From Antedon mediterranea (Eukaryota; Echinodermata; Crinoidea; Comatulida; Antedonidae), in assembly GCF_964355755.1 (NCBI RefSeq), contig NC_092675.1:15577312-15641311 (forward strand): a DNA stretch of 64,000 bases, in the 5' to 3' direction. Positions 1 to 12,300 of this stretch are shown piece after piece. Every line of letters begins with the position of its first letter. Position 1 is the stretch's first letter. The notes under the pieces were generated by a model. That model was not told the DNA's origin, did no database searches, and was given only the letters and a program-made list of their open reading frames with translations. Made by a program: the position numbers and the translations under genes.

Positions 1-864
1 AAATAGACAAATAATGTATCAGTATCGGAATATTCAGTGTGGTTGGTGAACGACGCGCAACATAAGAAAATACTCATCTATCTATTTTGCATCCCCTCAC
101 GATCGAGAACATCATTATGATGAACGTAAAGCAGAAACGGTGTTGAACACGTCGGTCCCCACTTGTGATAACACGCAAGGTTATTTCATTACGGCGCACT
201 TTGCGTCTATACGTTGCGTCGATCTGAAAACCAATTTCAGCTCTTAAAATACGGAACTTTATTTTATAAATCAAAAATAATACTGTATTCAAATTATGAT
301 TTAACAAAAGGCTAATAGGCCTATGTAAAACGAACAATAGGCATCACATTCTGAAAATTGTGCTCGATTGTTAACCCGTTATATTAATAGTATATAATTC
401 TGTTAGATTTGTTTGTGTAATGTCAATTCTATATTTAAATGGTCATTACACAACCGGTGACCTGTTTCTTCAATTTTGTTAAATTTATACGGTATTTTCT
501 TTTGTTAATGGAGACTCATGGCAGGGATATGCAAACATTTAGAAGCGGGACGTCGACAATCTGTTGAAAATCTGGAGACTGTTTTGTCTCATCCACAAGC
601 CATCTGAGATAGAAGGTTGGGGGTTGGGTCATTCCATACCAAATCACCCAAAAAAAATGACATTTTAAACCCTACTTTCTTCAAATTTGCTCAAATTTGG
701 TTTTTGGGTTATTTTTAGCGCCATACGACCAACGGTTCGCGCGCTGCGTGCCGTCGTTTCTTCGCGATTTGGCGCAAAATCGACGCGGCAGGCTATATTT
801 AAATGACCGTATCTCCGTAATGTGTGGACCGATTTTGTTGTGACCGGTATCTTTGGAAAGCTAA
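1..864. other. No gene seen; AT-rich flank
   Basis: There is no convincing exon or repeat in this stretch. Short open frames are low-complexity chance frames. The last part, from about 820, leads into the left arm of the foldback element. Confidence 0.5.
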
Positions 865-1910
865 TACTCTAGTAGCTAGATCAACTTTCGTATGCACTTT
901 GAGGTCCAGAGAATTTGACTTCAGAAATTGGTTTAGGGTGGTCAAACAATCATATTTGGCTTGGTTACACATTTTGAAAATGTGGCGAAAGGTCAAAAGG
1001 TCAAGGTGAAAGGTCATAAGACCAAACATAAATATGTCCTTAAATCTCAGCAACCACTTGTCACAACGAGGTAATTTTGGTCTTAAATTAATCAGAAGGT
1101 ATACATTTATATTCAGTCTAATGGGACATTTTAGTAAAAAATGACCGGAAATGCCATTTATGACCTTTGACCCACAACCCAGGGCATGTATATATCTCCG
1201 TAACTACTGGTCGTAGACACTTGAATTTGGTTTTAAATTGTTCGAAATATATGTTTTGTTATTTGTTACACATTTTGAAAAATGTTACAAAAGGTCAAAG
1301 GATCAAGGTCAAGGGTTATTTGAACAACTAAAAAAGGTACTTTTATCTTGGCAACCACTGGTCGCAGCAAGTCAATTTTGGTCTCAAAATGTTCAGAAGG
1401 CATGCATTTATATTCCATCTAATGGGGCATTTTAGTCAAAAATGATAAGAAATGCCATTTCTGACCTTTGACCCACATACCAGGGCATCTTCATATCTCA
1501 TAAAGTACAGGTCGTAGAAACTTAAATTTGGTATCAAATTGTTCGAAATATACATATTTACATTCATTGTAATAGAAAATGTGGTTAAAAGATGAACAGA
1601 AATACTCTTACTAATGTCTCAAACAAAAAACATATCTACACAACTTATCCTTAGACAGTAATGTTATGCAATAACTGATACTTTAAATTGTTTTAATTTC
1701 AAGTACTAGTTATTGCTGTCCCCGAGGACATTTTGATAGAAACGTTAAGCTCAACAGTTCTTTTCAGAATCCTAGAAGTAACTTGCCATATGTATCCGAT
1801 TAAACGCCCCTGGCATTTATTGTTCAAAATGGTTTTTAGGGGGAAAGGAGGCATCTTTATTTGGGGTATAATATGGTAACATGTATAATCAAATAAATAC
1901 CACCTAGATG
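865..1910 (+). repeat. Left arm of foldback element 1
   Basis: This stretch reappears as a diverged reverse complement at about 3,600-4,690. Shared landmarks include the block around gatctagctactagagtat (seen near 870-890 and again near 4,655-4,675), the phrase gaccttttgacctttcgcc, and the paired blocks near 1,640-1,670 and 3,860-3,890. Together the arms form an inverted repeat of about 1 kb with a loop of about 1.7 kb. No transposase is visible, so it is a non-autonomous foldback or MITE-like element or an inverted duplication. Confidence 0.7.
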
Positions 1911-2778
1911 GGAAAAAATACTGCACAATTAATATCAAAAAGTGATAAAATTATGTCAAAAAGCTTGGTAAATTGTAGATTATGGTAGTTAATGAAATGT
2001 GTTGACGTGATACAATTATTGTGTAAATGCATGTGGCATGTTTATTCCACATGGTGTTCTATTTGAGGGAATGGTGGCGTTTATTTGAAGGAATACTCTA
2101 ATATTAATAATTGTATTTCGTTTCTCAACTGATAAAAGGTACTTTACATGATTCGTTTTCCTCTTTATGCTTTTTAACGAAATGTTTCTGTCTTTTAAAA
2201 TAAAAGTGATAGATTCCATTAAATGGATCTTCACCTCCAGGTGCCAGTATAATGATATAAAACAATGACACATCATTATCCTGACACGATTGCACTCATA
2301 ATGGATCTTCATTCTATCATCTATTTGTTTGTAACTACAATTTGACAACAATCTTTTGCATAGTTTTAAATGCCAATACATAGTTTCATTACTATTGTAC
2401 AATATGTCCAGCTTTCCTGAAAACACCCTTGTGTACTGTAGTACAGTGTTGTAGTATGATTTTATCATGATAAACTTCTGATGCTTTTATTGTCAATGCA
2501 TTCAGTACCTAAAACATGTCAAAGTTTCTAGTGGTATTGATAATAAATCTCCAGAAATATATATTGTTTTATTATCTACACTGGGAACAGACGTGTATAT
2601 GTATAAGTTTTGTCGTTGACATTCAAAACTATTATGCAACAGTGTTATGTAATAATGACAATGACTTGGTCTATTATTGTGGTCTCCGATACCTTTTATT
2701 ACATGATTGTACTTCCTCCAGGATAGAATGAGGTTTAATCCCGTTATTATTCTTATTATATAATATATATTTTTTTTA
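1911..2778. other. Loop of foldback element 1, left part
   Basis: AT-rich unique-looking sequence between the inverted arms. A 150-codon open frame on the minus strand (2,016-2,468) shows no recognisable motif and is probably chance. Confidence 0.4.
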
Positions 2779-2786
2779 TATAAAAA

Positions 2787-2966
2787 CAAATCAGGCAAAG
2801 AACATTAATTCTAAACCGCCCGGTGATATACTGAAATTTAATTAATTAATTTGAAACGATAAAGATGAGGAAATCTGTGAGAATGAGAAAAAGTCGCCCC
2901 AACCGAGACTCGAACTCGGACCGCCTGCTTGATATGCAGATGTCCTAACCATTAGACCACTGGGGC
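2787..2966 (-). mobile_element. SINE-A copy 1 (tRNA-derived)
   Basis: On the minus strand a 71-nt tRNA-like head (2,896-2,966) has acceptor halves GCCCCAG and TTGGGGC, an A-box-like block GTCTAATGGTTAGGAC, an anticodon-like loop ATATCAA between a 5-bp stem, and a B-box-like GAGTTCGAGTCTC. The head resembles the Glu/Asp tRNA class. It is followed by a shared non-tRNA tail ending in tttgcctgatttg. The same head and tail recur at 3,155-3,334, 6,535-6,716 and 48,340-48,500, which marks it as a SINE and not a functional tRNA gene. Confidence 0.8.
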
Positions 2967-3154
2967 TTTCATGGTATTGTTCGAACTCAATTGGATAGCG
3001 ACTCTTTAACATTCTCGGCGTGGTACGGCGGAACAGCACTAGTCCTCAGTTGTACGCACGCGCACCAGAGATCAAATTGATACGACCTCATCTTACATAC
3101 AGTATTTTTATTCACGAGGCGGGATCTCCGAAGAGATACTTTTATATATATAAA

Positions 3155-3334
3155 CAAATCAGGCAAAGAACATTAATTCTAGACCGCCCGGTGATATACT
3201 GAAATTTAATTAATTAATTTGAAACGATAAAGATGAGGAAATCTGTGAGAATGAGAAAAAGTCGCCCCAACCGAGACTCGAACTCGGACCGCCTGCTTGA
3301 TATGCAGATGTCCTAACCATTAGACCACTGGGGC
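3155..3334 (-). mobile_element. SINE-A copy 2 (tRNA-derived)
   Basis: Second copy within the 368-bp tandem, with its tRNA-like head at 3,264-3,334. It is nearly identical to copy 1. Confidence 0.8.
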
Positions 3335-3599
3335 TTTCATGGTATTGTTCGAACTCGATTGGATAGCGACTCTTTAACATTCTCGGCGTGGTACGGCGGA
3401 ACAGCAGTAGTCCTCAGTTGTACGCACGCGCACCAGAAATCAAATTGATACGACCTCATCTTACATACAGTATTTTTATTCACGAGGCGGGATCTCCGAA
3501 GAGATACTTTTATATATATAAACAAATCAGGCAAAGAACATTAATTCTAAACCGCCCGGTGATATACTGAAATTTAATTAATTAATTTGAATTTATATA

Positions 3600-4690
3600 T
3601 ATATATCTGGGGTGTATTTATTTTGATTATACATGTTACCATTATTACACCCAACAAAATAAACGCCTTCCCTGAATAAATAAATGCCCGAGGCTTTTAT
3701 ACGGGTAACTACAGTAAATTACTTCTAGCATTCTCAAAATGTTCGGGGGTAAACAATAATTTCTAGCATTATTATAAGCAAAAGTAGGCCTACAATTATT
3801 ACAAACAGTAAAGGATTTGTTTTAATTCCTACAGTATAATGAAATCATTAGGCATCAATTATTGCATAACATTACTGTCTAATGATAAGTTGGGTAGATA
3901 TGTTTTTCATTTAAAAGATTAGTAATTAATAGTATTTATGATCATCTTTTATCCAAATTTTCTGTTAGAATGAATGTAAATATGTGTATTTCTAACAATT
4001 TGATACTAAATTTAAGTTTCTACGACCTGTACTTACAGAGATAAGAAGATGCCCTGGTATGTATGTCAAAGGTCAGAAATGTCATTTCCGGTCATTTTTT
4101 ACTAAAATGTTTCATTAGACTGAATATGAATGTATAGCTTCTAAACATTTTGAGACCAAAATTTACTCGCTGTGACCAGTGGTTGCCGAGATACAAATAC
4201 CTATTTGTGTTTATTCATATAACCCCTGGCCTTGACCTTTTGACCTTTTGTAACATTGTTCAAAATGTGTAACAAATAACTAAATGTATATTTCGAACAA
4301 TTTGAGCCCAAATTCAAGTCTCTACGGCCAATAGTTACGGAGATACAGACATGCCCTGGTTTATGGGTCAAAGGTCAGAAATGGCATTTCCGGTCATTTT
4401 CGACTAAAATGTTTCATTAGACTGAATATGAATGTATACCTTCTGATCAATTTGAGACCAAAATTACCTCGCTGTGACCAGTGGTTGTCGAGATTTAAGG
4501 ACATAATGGTGTTTGATCTTATAACCTTTGACCCTGACCTTTTGACCTTTCGCCACATTTTCAAAATGTGTAACTAAGCCAAAAATGATTGTTTGACCAC
4601 CCTAAACCAATTTCTGAAGTCGAATTCTCTGGACCTCAAAGTGCATACGAAAGTTGATCTAGCTACTAGAGTATAATTGTTAAAGCTATC
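3600..4690 (-). repeat. Right arm of foldback element 1
   Basis: Reverse complement of 865-1,910 with moderate divergence. The inner end near 3,605-3,650 mirrors 1,865-1,908, and the outer end near 4,655-4,690 mirrors 865-890. Confidence 0.7.
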
Positions 4691-5685
4691 CAAATCTTCT
4701 ATTTACTTTTGAGATAGAACTATTTAAAAGATGTATAACTTATTCTATTCCATTTGACCTAGGATTTGACCTTGTGGGACAAATTTTTTTTAGATGAAAT
4801 TTTGTGAAAATTATCTCCTACATGATATTTACATAATAAATATAAAAAAATTGGAGATATATTAATTTTTGTTTGCTTTCTAGCTCATTTCAAAGTTGGC
4901 TTACTTCAACAATTCTGGTATTTCTATACAGTGTAGATGTATTGTCGACATTATATCACTACCAAATTTACCTCTTAATACTAATCTGTAGCAAGAAGGT
5001 TGTTTTGTATAGCTTTTTGCTATGCTACACTGGCGAAACTATTCCCTGAGTTGGCTATGGTTTTAAATTGTAAGCATTGCATTCAATTCAATTCTCTGTG
5101 CGATGTCCTCCTTGTGCGTCCGTCGCCTTGCAAATAGCTAGATGTGTTTGTTCGTAAAACCATATCACATATTAACTCCATTGGCGAAAACACGTAAGCT
5201 TGTTCATAGATAAAGTCATGTTTTTAACGATTAAAATAGAAATATTTTGTTAGAATCTGTAAATCCAAGGTGTTTTTTGTCGGATTTTGTGTACACTACC
5301 ATTTCGTAGGGTCTTCGCTTTCGACACACCCCTCTGGCCGCTATTTAATTCGACTTCCTGTGCAAAGGGGCCGTTAGTATGGAGCGCCCATATCTATCTA
5401 GAAGAAGAAGGAGAAGACGTTTTCTATACTGTTCAGTGTAACAAATTCTTGGTGACCAAAGGCAAAAGAATTAAAATAAAAAAGAATTTAAATGGAACTA
5501 GTTGAATATTTATTAGCAACAATTTTACTTTTTTCATTAACAATAACATTCCAAAAAGTTGGAACTGCTTTTTCTTTCATACTAAACTTAACTTACCGTA
5601 ACTTTTTCCTTTCAAATAATCAAATACCCGTCTAATTAATGCTTGAATAACAATATTTAATTTAATTAAAACACAGGATTTTTTT
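4691..5685. other. No gene seen
   Basis: No exon with conserved coding signal. A slightly GC-richer patch at 5,280-5,440 holds a 72-codon frame without recognisable motifs. Confidence 0.4.
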
Positions 5686-5689
5686 TCGC

Positions 5690-5995
5690 AATATTGGGAT
5701 AGACAGGATTTTTTTAAACAATTGCGGGATTTTGTACGCAATATCGGGATCGTGTTTGTAGACTATGGGATTTTGTAGGCAACATCGGGATTTTGTACGC
5801 AAGATCGGGATTGGCAGGATTTTGTTTATGAAATTACGGGATTTTGTACGCAAGATCGAGATTGACAGGATTGTGTTTGTAGACTACAGGATTTTGTTTG
5901 TAAAAGTAAAGGATTTTGTACGCAACAATGCGATTGTCGGGATTTTGTTTGTAAAAGTACGGGATTTTTTACGCAAGATTGGGATTTTGTAGGCC
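5690..5995 (+). repeat. Minisatellite of cgggattttgtacgcaa units
   Basis: Imperfect repeats of gggattttgt followed by acgcaa or ttgtaga/aaagta blocks run through this interval. They create spurious frames on both strands. Confidence 0.75.
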
Positions 5996-6057
5996 TACGC
6001 AATGTTGCGTGTTATTTTGTGTATCATTGCGACATTTTTAACTATTTTAACGTTTTG

Positions 6058-6195
6058 GGGCGACTTTGCGATTAGTCGACTTTGTGTTGGGGCGACTTTG
6101 CGATGGGGCAACTTTGCATTGGGGCGACTTTGCATTGGGGCGACTTTGCGATGGGTTGACTTTGCGATGGGGCGACTTTGCGATGGGGCGACTTG
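6058..6195 (+). repeat. Minisatellite of ggggcgactttgcgat units
   Basis: About eight imperfect 17-bp copies of the gggCGACTTTGCGAT type lie head to tail. The 60-codon frames on each strand come from the repeat. Confidence 0.85.
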
Positions 6196-6234
6196 ACTAG
6201 CATCCGGCTAGAGGAGGCCAGGCTACGTAAAAGG

Positions 6235-6345
6235 GTGCTGGTCAACCCATGGGCATACCCATGCCAAACCAACCTGCAAACTCGTACCTAATTATTTGGC
6301 TTACTTGTACCTCCTAAGTATTTGGCTCACTGTTAAGTCTTATGA
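6235..6345 (+). repeat. ttggcttactcgtacc-type repeat, left flank of LINE-B
   Basis: Contains tacccatgcc, aaactcgtacc and atttggcttacttgtacc blocks that recur at 7,735-7,905 and, in reverse complement, at about 15,000-15,115. It lies on one side of the truncated LINE, as if the LINE had inserted into a longer tract. Confidence 0.6.
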
Positions 6346-6399
6346 TTGATTGATTGAATTTGATTGATTGATTGAATTTATTTGATGCTCAACATTAAA

Positions 6400-7735
6400 A
6401 TAACAAACAGACAAAAGACAAAATAACGAGCATCAGGAACACCCATTAGGCCGGAAAAACCAGCCCATTTCCAATGGGGTCCAAATTGCACATAACAAAC
6501 AAGAGAAAATACAACATTTATAAAAAATATATATATATGGTCTAATGGTTAGGACATCTGCATATCAAGTAGGCGGTCCGAGTTCGAGTCTCGGTTGGGG
6601 CGACTTTTTCTCATTCTCACAGATTTCCTCATCTTTATCGTTTCAAATTAATTAATGAAATTTCAGTATATCACCGGGGGGTTTAGAATTAATGTTCTTT
6701 GCCTGATTTGTATATATATATACATTAAAATAAAGCCCAGTAAAACAGAAAAATTAAAAGAGAAAGCAAACAAGTAATGAGAAAAATTGCACGTTATCAA
6801 GACCATTTAATAGTTATCAAAATTATTCTAAATATAAAATATTGCATTCAAAATGTTTTTTAATATGAGATTTATTTCCTTTAAGTAGAGGTAAAACCAG
6901 ATTAACATTACGTTGGCGTGTGTTATATGTGTGGATTGTGGATGTCCGTGAGAAATGTTCAGATAGATATGGAGCTGCATTGTTATTGACAATTTTATGA
7001 ACATTACAAAGCCTGAGAAATTTTACTCTACTTTCCACCTTAAGCATGCCAATGTCTGATAACTCCTTCTGACCAATATGAGATCGTGGTCTGAAACCGT
7101 AAATAAAACGCACAAATTTGTTCTGAGTGGTCTGTAGTTTTTGCTTCAAAACTTTGTCAATACCTTCATACTAAGTCGAAGCACAATAATCAAACAAGCA
7201 TTGAATTAAGGCAGAGCATAACAGTTTTTTCGTATTTTTGTCCAAGCAACTAGCCTGACGATATAAATACCTTAATCTACTATTCGCCTTTTTTATTACA
7301 CTTTTGGCGATGTTGTTACAAGAGGCAGAACTATCAAGTTCTATACCTAAATATTTTACTGATTTTGAACCCGTTAAAGTAAGGCCATGAGAAACGTTGA
7401 AGCCTTTTTTGGGTACAAAAGATAATAGATTCAGTTTTACTGATATTGATAGATAGTTTGTTATCGACAAGCCATACTCTACATGAATCAAGAGCTTTAC
7501 TATGTTTATCAGCGACGACAGTCGGATCTTTGTGCCAGAAAACAATTGCACTGTCATCAGCATATAACAGCAATTTGCATTCAGGGTCGATACTTACAAC
7601 CATATCGTTTATGAAACATAAAAAAAGCAAAGGACCCAATATGCTACCCTGTGGAACTCCACATGAAATATCCATGGGAACGGATAAGGAGTCTTCGATT
7701 TTAACAATTTGGCATCTGTTTGACAAATATTCAAA
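6400..7735 (-). mobile_element. LINE-B: 5'-truncated non-LTR retrotransposon with broken reverse transcriptase
   Basis: On the minus strand, conceptual frames 7,726-7,334, 7,563-7,171 and 7,149-6,823 follow one another and overlap in different frames. The first shows the reverse-transcriptase blocks SCGVPQGSILGPLLF and LLYADDSAIV (YADD catalytic box). The second has the post-RT block KYLGIELD, and the third the C-terminal region. The endonuclease and first half of the reverse transcriptase are missing and frameshifts break the rest, so it is dead. About 400 bp of 3' sequence reaches about 6,400 and is interrupted by a SINE-A copy. The clade is not certain; it is of the general CR1/jockey/RTE type. 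Confidence 0.8.
6535..6716 (+). mobile_element. SINE-A copy 3
   Basis: Plus-strand copy lacking the first few tRNA bases. It starts at the tctaatggttaggac A-box block and ends in the shared tail tttgcctgatttg. It lies inside the 3' part of LINE-B and so is younger than that insertion. A (TA)n tract abuts both ends. Confidence 0.8.
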
Positions 7736-7905
7736 CCCATTGGGCCTTAGGTCTTACCCATTAGGCCTAAGCCTTATTTGGCTTACTCGTACATACCCAT
7801 ATTTGGCTATACTCTCGTACCCATTTGTTGGCTTACTCGTACCTATTTGTTGACTTACTCGTACCATTTGTTGACTTACTCGTACCATTTGTTGGCTTAC
7901 TTACC
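7735..7905 (+). repeat. ttggcttactcgtacc tandem repeat, right flank of LINE-B
   Basis: At least five imperfect head-to-tail copies of tttgttggcttactcgtacc. It matches the repeat on the other side of LINE-B. Confidence 0.75.
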
Positions 7906-8821
7906 GATTTTATGGCGCAAAACTATAGGCCATAGAGTGAAATTTCTAACGTTTTATCCTGTAGATTTGAAAGTGATACAATGAATCAACGCCATAATTC
8001 TTTTAATAATAGGCCTAATATTAATTAAAATCTTAAACAAAAAGTTAGACGTTCAAAGCGTGAACAAATGAGAGAAAATAACTTTTAAACACCGTAATTT
8101 GAAAATTGTTTTAATTCAGTTTGCCGGCGACATTTTCTGGCTTGTTCAACAAATTGTATTTTTTGTTAGCTGTTTGTAATTTAAACGCTGTGGCTAATGA
8201 TACGGAACCGTATCCTAACTCCTTTTGCTAAAGGTACGGTAAAATTGCATTACGCCATAATCAACCAATGGGGTGACCTGTGTGACGTCATCGTATAAGG
8301 ACTTTTTTTTCATATCGCGTCTGTAGAGATTGCTTATCGGCGCCGCCAGGCTGCATGGACGTGTGCGCTGATTCTGTGACTCAGCCCCGGGGCTAGACCT
8401 AGCAATGTTGAATCCAGAAGTTTAATAACGTGCGACAATGTCAATGCTGTAGTAATAGAGCAAGTTCATGTGGTTGGTGGACGTTACATAAAGCATTAAA
8501 AACATGCACTCAATCTCAAATATTATTTCATTATACAATATACAGTATTATAATCCGATATATTGATAGCCAAATTAGAAGTAAAGGAATTATAATTCAA
8601 TGTTGGAAATTGTGTTGCATCTAGTTCATTCGTCCATAGTTACTATATATATGAGGGTTTCATTTTTATTCCAAATGGCCTATTTAAGCCTATAGTCCGG
8701 TGGCACCCGAAAGGGGACAAATTGCCATCCAACTTTTCTAGAAGGTAGGTAAGGTAAAGTCGAAACCTAAGCTAATGCTAACGGCCGTGGTGACCATCTC
8801 CATTTACTAAGTGTGTATGTT
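7906..8821. other. No gene seen; small GC-richer patch
   Basis: A CpG-containing patch at 8,310-8,400 could be promoter-like, but no adjoining exon of a known gene was recognised. A 64-codon frame at 8,430-8,624 has no recognisable domain. Confidence 0.35.
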
Positions 8822-8824
8822 TGT

Positions 8825-8841
8825 GGGGGGGGGGGGGGGGG
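8825..8841 (+). repeat. Poly-G run of 17
   Basis: An uninterrupted run of 17 G. Its exact length may be unreliable in the assembly. Confidence 0.9.
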
Positions 8842-8844
8842 CCA

Positions 8845-9036
8845 CTCCTCCTCCTGATTTACCTTCCCAGTACTTTTTACATACCGGTACCCATTTCTTA
8901 CTATCACCTGAGTGGGGAGGAACAATGTTGATAAAGAATCTTGCTCAACGACTCACTGCAGTGACCGAGCCGGGGCTTGAACCGACAACCTCTTGATTGC
9001 AAGTCCAATGCTCTAACCATTGCGCCACAGTGCTCC
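8845..9036 (-). mobile_element. SINE-B copy 1 (tRNA-derived)
   Basis: On the minus strand a tRNA-like head covers about 8,955-9,036, with GTGGCGCAATGGTTAGAGC (A-box) and GGTTCAAGCCCCGG (B-box). A central part contains gagcaagattctttatc and atgggtacc. Similar head plus core arrangements occur at about 37,050-37,185 (minus) and 48,826-49,090 (plus). Confidence 0.75.
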
Positions 9037-9309
9037 ACCATTTGGAAGGTAATCGATCCGGATAGGAAGCATTTTTTAGATATAAGGGGTCGAACTTTAA
9101 AATTTACCAATTACAACAACGTATTATGTATTTATGTATTAAATAACAAATTTGGTCTTTTATTACATTTTATTATTTTAGGTGTCTTTTCAATCACCTT
9201 ATGAAAAAAAATCCTTGTGATGAGGGTCAAATGTCAATATTGACCTATCATAGAACGTACCTATAAAAACAAATAAAAAATAATATTTAACAAAAATTGG
9301 ATGTTTTCT

Positions 9310-12300
9310 TTTATTTTTTTTTTTATTTATTACGGTATATATAAAATTACAAAAACAATAGCACATAGCTAATAACGTTTGTATTACAATAAAAAGTATT
9401 GAAATGAAATCTATAAAAACTACAAAAATAAATTCGGAATATACAATTACAAAATTTCACAATTATTCACTAAAATTTAAAATATTAAGAATCTTAAAAT
9501 ATATACACAATTTTGGAAAATACAATTGCACTTTTATTTAAAAAAAACGAAAAATTTACATTATAATATACTAAAGTAAAACCTATCTGCACTGTTCTTT
9601 ATTTGATTATTATTATTATTATCTTTTAGTATAGGTGGCAACATTGCACAATTATTCACTAAAATATTCACAACATTAAAAATCTACAAAAAGATATTAA
9701 ATTTCGGAAAATAAAAGTTTACAGTATATATTAATATTAAACGTTGTCTGCAGTGCTCTTCATTTGATTATTTTAGGCGGTAATATTGCACAATCATTTA
9801 TTATATATTTTTTTAATTTAATTTTTCACAGGAGAAATTTAATTTGTTTATAATATAGGGAATCGTTGAATTTTTATATCGGTTAGTTTTTATTTTAGGT
9901 AATGTAAATCTATTGGGGTTACGTAATCTAGATATATTAGGTCTTTCAGCAGGCAGCATATTACGATGTCTCTCTGACTTAAGGATACCTTCTCCAAATT
10001 TTAATGTTAATTTTTCTCTACGTTCAGCAAGGCTGGTAATTTTAAGTTGAGTAAGGGCCGTATCATAGCTCTCATAGTCCTGGCCAAGTATAATTTTGCA
10101 TGCTCGCTTTTGCAACCTCTCAATTTCATTGGTCTGAAGTTTTGTAATGCTAGAGTGCCAAACAACACATGCATACTCAGTCAGCGGCCGAATATAGAGT
10201 TGATAAATACTTAACATGTCACCAATAGGTGCACTATATCCTCTCAATGCATAAAGAAGAAACATTCTTCTACTTGCTCTAGAGATAATACTTTTGATTT
10301 GGATATCCCAACCTAAATTGTCTTGTAGCTCAAGACCTAATAATTTCATACTATGTACAGTATCAATTTTTTCACCACTTATAGTAAATTGGGGGTAGTT
10401 TATTTGGGATTTCATAAAATTTATATTAATAACATGGCACTTCGAAGGCTTGGGTAGCATGTCATTTTGATTACACCAACAACTCAAGGAATATAAATGG
10501 GATTGAAGTTCTGATGATGTACTATTATTTTTTATATTAATTATTTCTCCCAGTGTTAGATCATCCACAAATTTCCAACGATTATCAGTGGTGTTACCCG
10601 CATCATTCACCATAACAGTAAATATGCTGGGTCCCAGTTTGGTACCCTGGGGGACCCCACACGTTATAGTTCTTAGTCCAGAACAATGTCCCTTAAATTT
10701 CACACACTGGGTGCGATTCATCAGAAAACTGCTAATCGTTGGAATTATCGACGGTCTAACACCAGATTCTATCATCTTTGAAATAGCGACATTATGGTTT
10801 ATCCTATCAAACGCAGTTGTGAAATCAACTGTACATAATGTGGCGTAGGTCCCTGGCACATCAATATTGGATATAACCGTATTCAACATATCTACTAAGT
10901 AGTGTGTTGTACTAGTTCCTCTCACGTTACCATACTGTTTACAATCCAATACTGGTTCGAAATCCGTTTTTAACCATCCCGCTAGGAATGATTCAAATAC
11001 TCTACCCAATATTTTAGTTAGTGAAATAGGTCGTAATTGGCCAACCATTGTCGGTTTTTTAACTTTAGGTACTGGTACAATTGATGCGGTCTTCCACACA
11101 GTTGGAAACACCCCTTCGTTTAGACAGGTATTAAAGATTAAAAACAGGGGTTGTGCTATTTCAAAAGAAAACAGCTTAATGAGTTTCACCGGAATATCAT
11201 CTGGGTGGCCAGATTTATTGGAGTTTAATTTGTTTAAACTCTTCCAAATTTCTCCATGGTATATTTTGGGGGGTGGTTTTGTAGGCAAGTACGAGGGAAG
11301 TGTTTCCAATCTGAGTGGTGGAAGCTGGCAACATACTCTTGAGAAATGTTCATTAATTTGTTCAGCCTGTTCTTCAACAGATTCACCATAATTATTTAAT
11401 TTAATATTGTCTGACTTGTAATGTTTTTAATTGTTTTATTCCATTTACCGGGTTGTGCATTTTTTAGTCCTTCTATATTATCCTTATAATGTTTCTCTTT
11501 AGCTTTGTTAATTTCATACTTTACTTTGTTTCTTAGGCTTCGCCATAAATTTATATTATTAGATCTATATGCCTTTTGTCGCTCATCAATCAATTTATGT
11601 ATGCGATAGTTCATCCACGGCTTTTCATTATTTCGTCGTCGAATTACTTTTTGCGGAAAATGTTCTTCGTATTTTTGTTTTAGTATATTTTCAAGGATTT
11701 CTGCCATTTTCTCTCCTGATTCTGCCAAATACACCTCCTCCCATGATTCCTGAGTTATCCATTGGCCCATCGATCGAATACAAGATTCTCTGAATGGCCT
11801 TGTGATCAAGGCTTTTGAGGTAGGCTTGCGAATTTGATTTAAAGGCTTCCAAATGATAACACAGTGGTCACTCTTGCCCAATGGACTGTGCTTTATGGGT
11901 GTTTCGTAAACATTATCAACATCAGTGACAATTTTGTCCAGGCAATTTTGTTTGCGAGTTGGGAAAAGAACGACTTGTTTAAGTAAGAGATGGTTTTCTA
12001 ACTCATCAGTATCAAATTCATTGAAGTCGCCTAGTATAATAAATGCTGCTTTATTATGTGTTCCTCGAATCTTATCCACTGTTGTCACAATGTGGTCAGA
12101 AAGCAGCATTGCATGGTTGCACCTCGGAGGGTAATACACAGCGCATATACATAAGATTGATCCAATACAAGATGGTACTTTAACCTGGATCCACACCACC
12201 TCAAGATTTTCGGGTATCACAGCTTCAGTAATGCTTGCAGATTCTATATGATTACGAATGTATACTGCTACACCACCTCCTTTTTTATTTGCCCGATCTT

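Larger units (their letters stand above)
2779..3590 (-). repeat. 368-bp tandem repeat carrying a tRNA-derived SINE, about 2.2 copies
   Basis: Two nearly identical units repeat with an exact offset of 368 bp (for example the tRNA-like block begins at 2,896 and again at 3,264). A third partial unit ends near 3,590. Each unit contains a SINE-A copy on the minus strand plus about 180 bp of further sequence preceding its tRNA head. The copies differ at only a few positions, so the duplication is recent. Confidence 0.85.

Noticed and set aside
2016-2468. 150-codon minus-strand frame as a gene
   Set aside because: No recognisable domain, composition like the surrounding AT-rich DNA, and located in the loop of a foldback element.
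2896-3334. Two functional tRNA genes on the minus strand
   Set aside because: The same heads carry a common non-tRNA tail and recur at 6,535 and 48,340, so they are SINEs. The anticodon position (ATC) and mismatched context also argue against a working gene.
5662-6272. Overlapping frames of 60-75 codons on both strands
   Set aside because: Products of the two minisatellites at 5,690-5,995 and 6,058-6,195.
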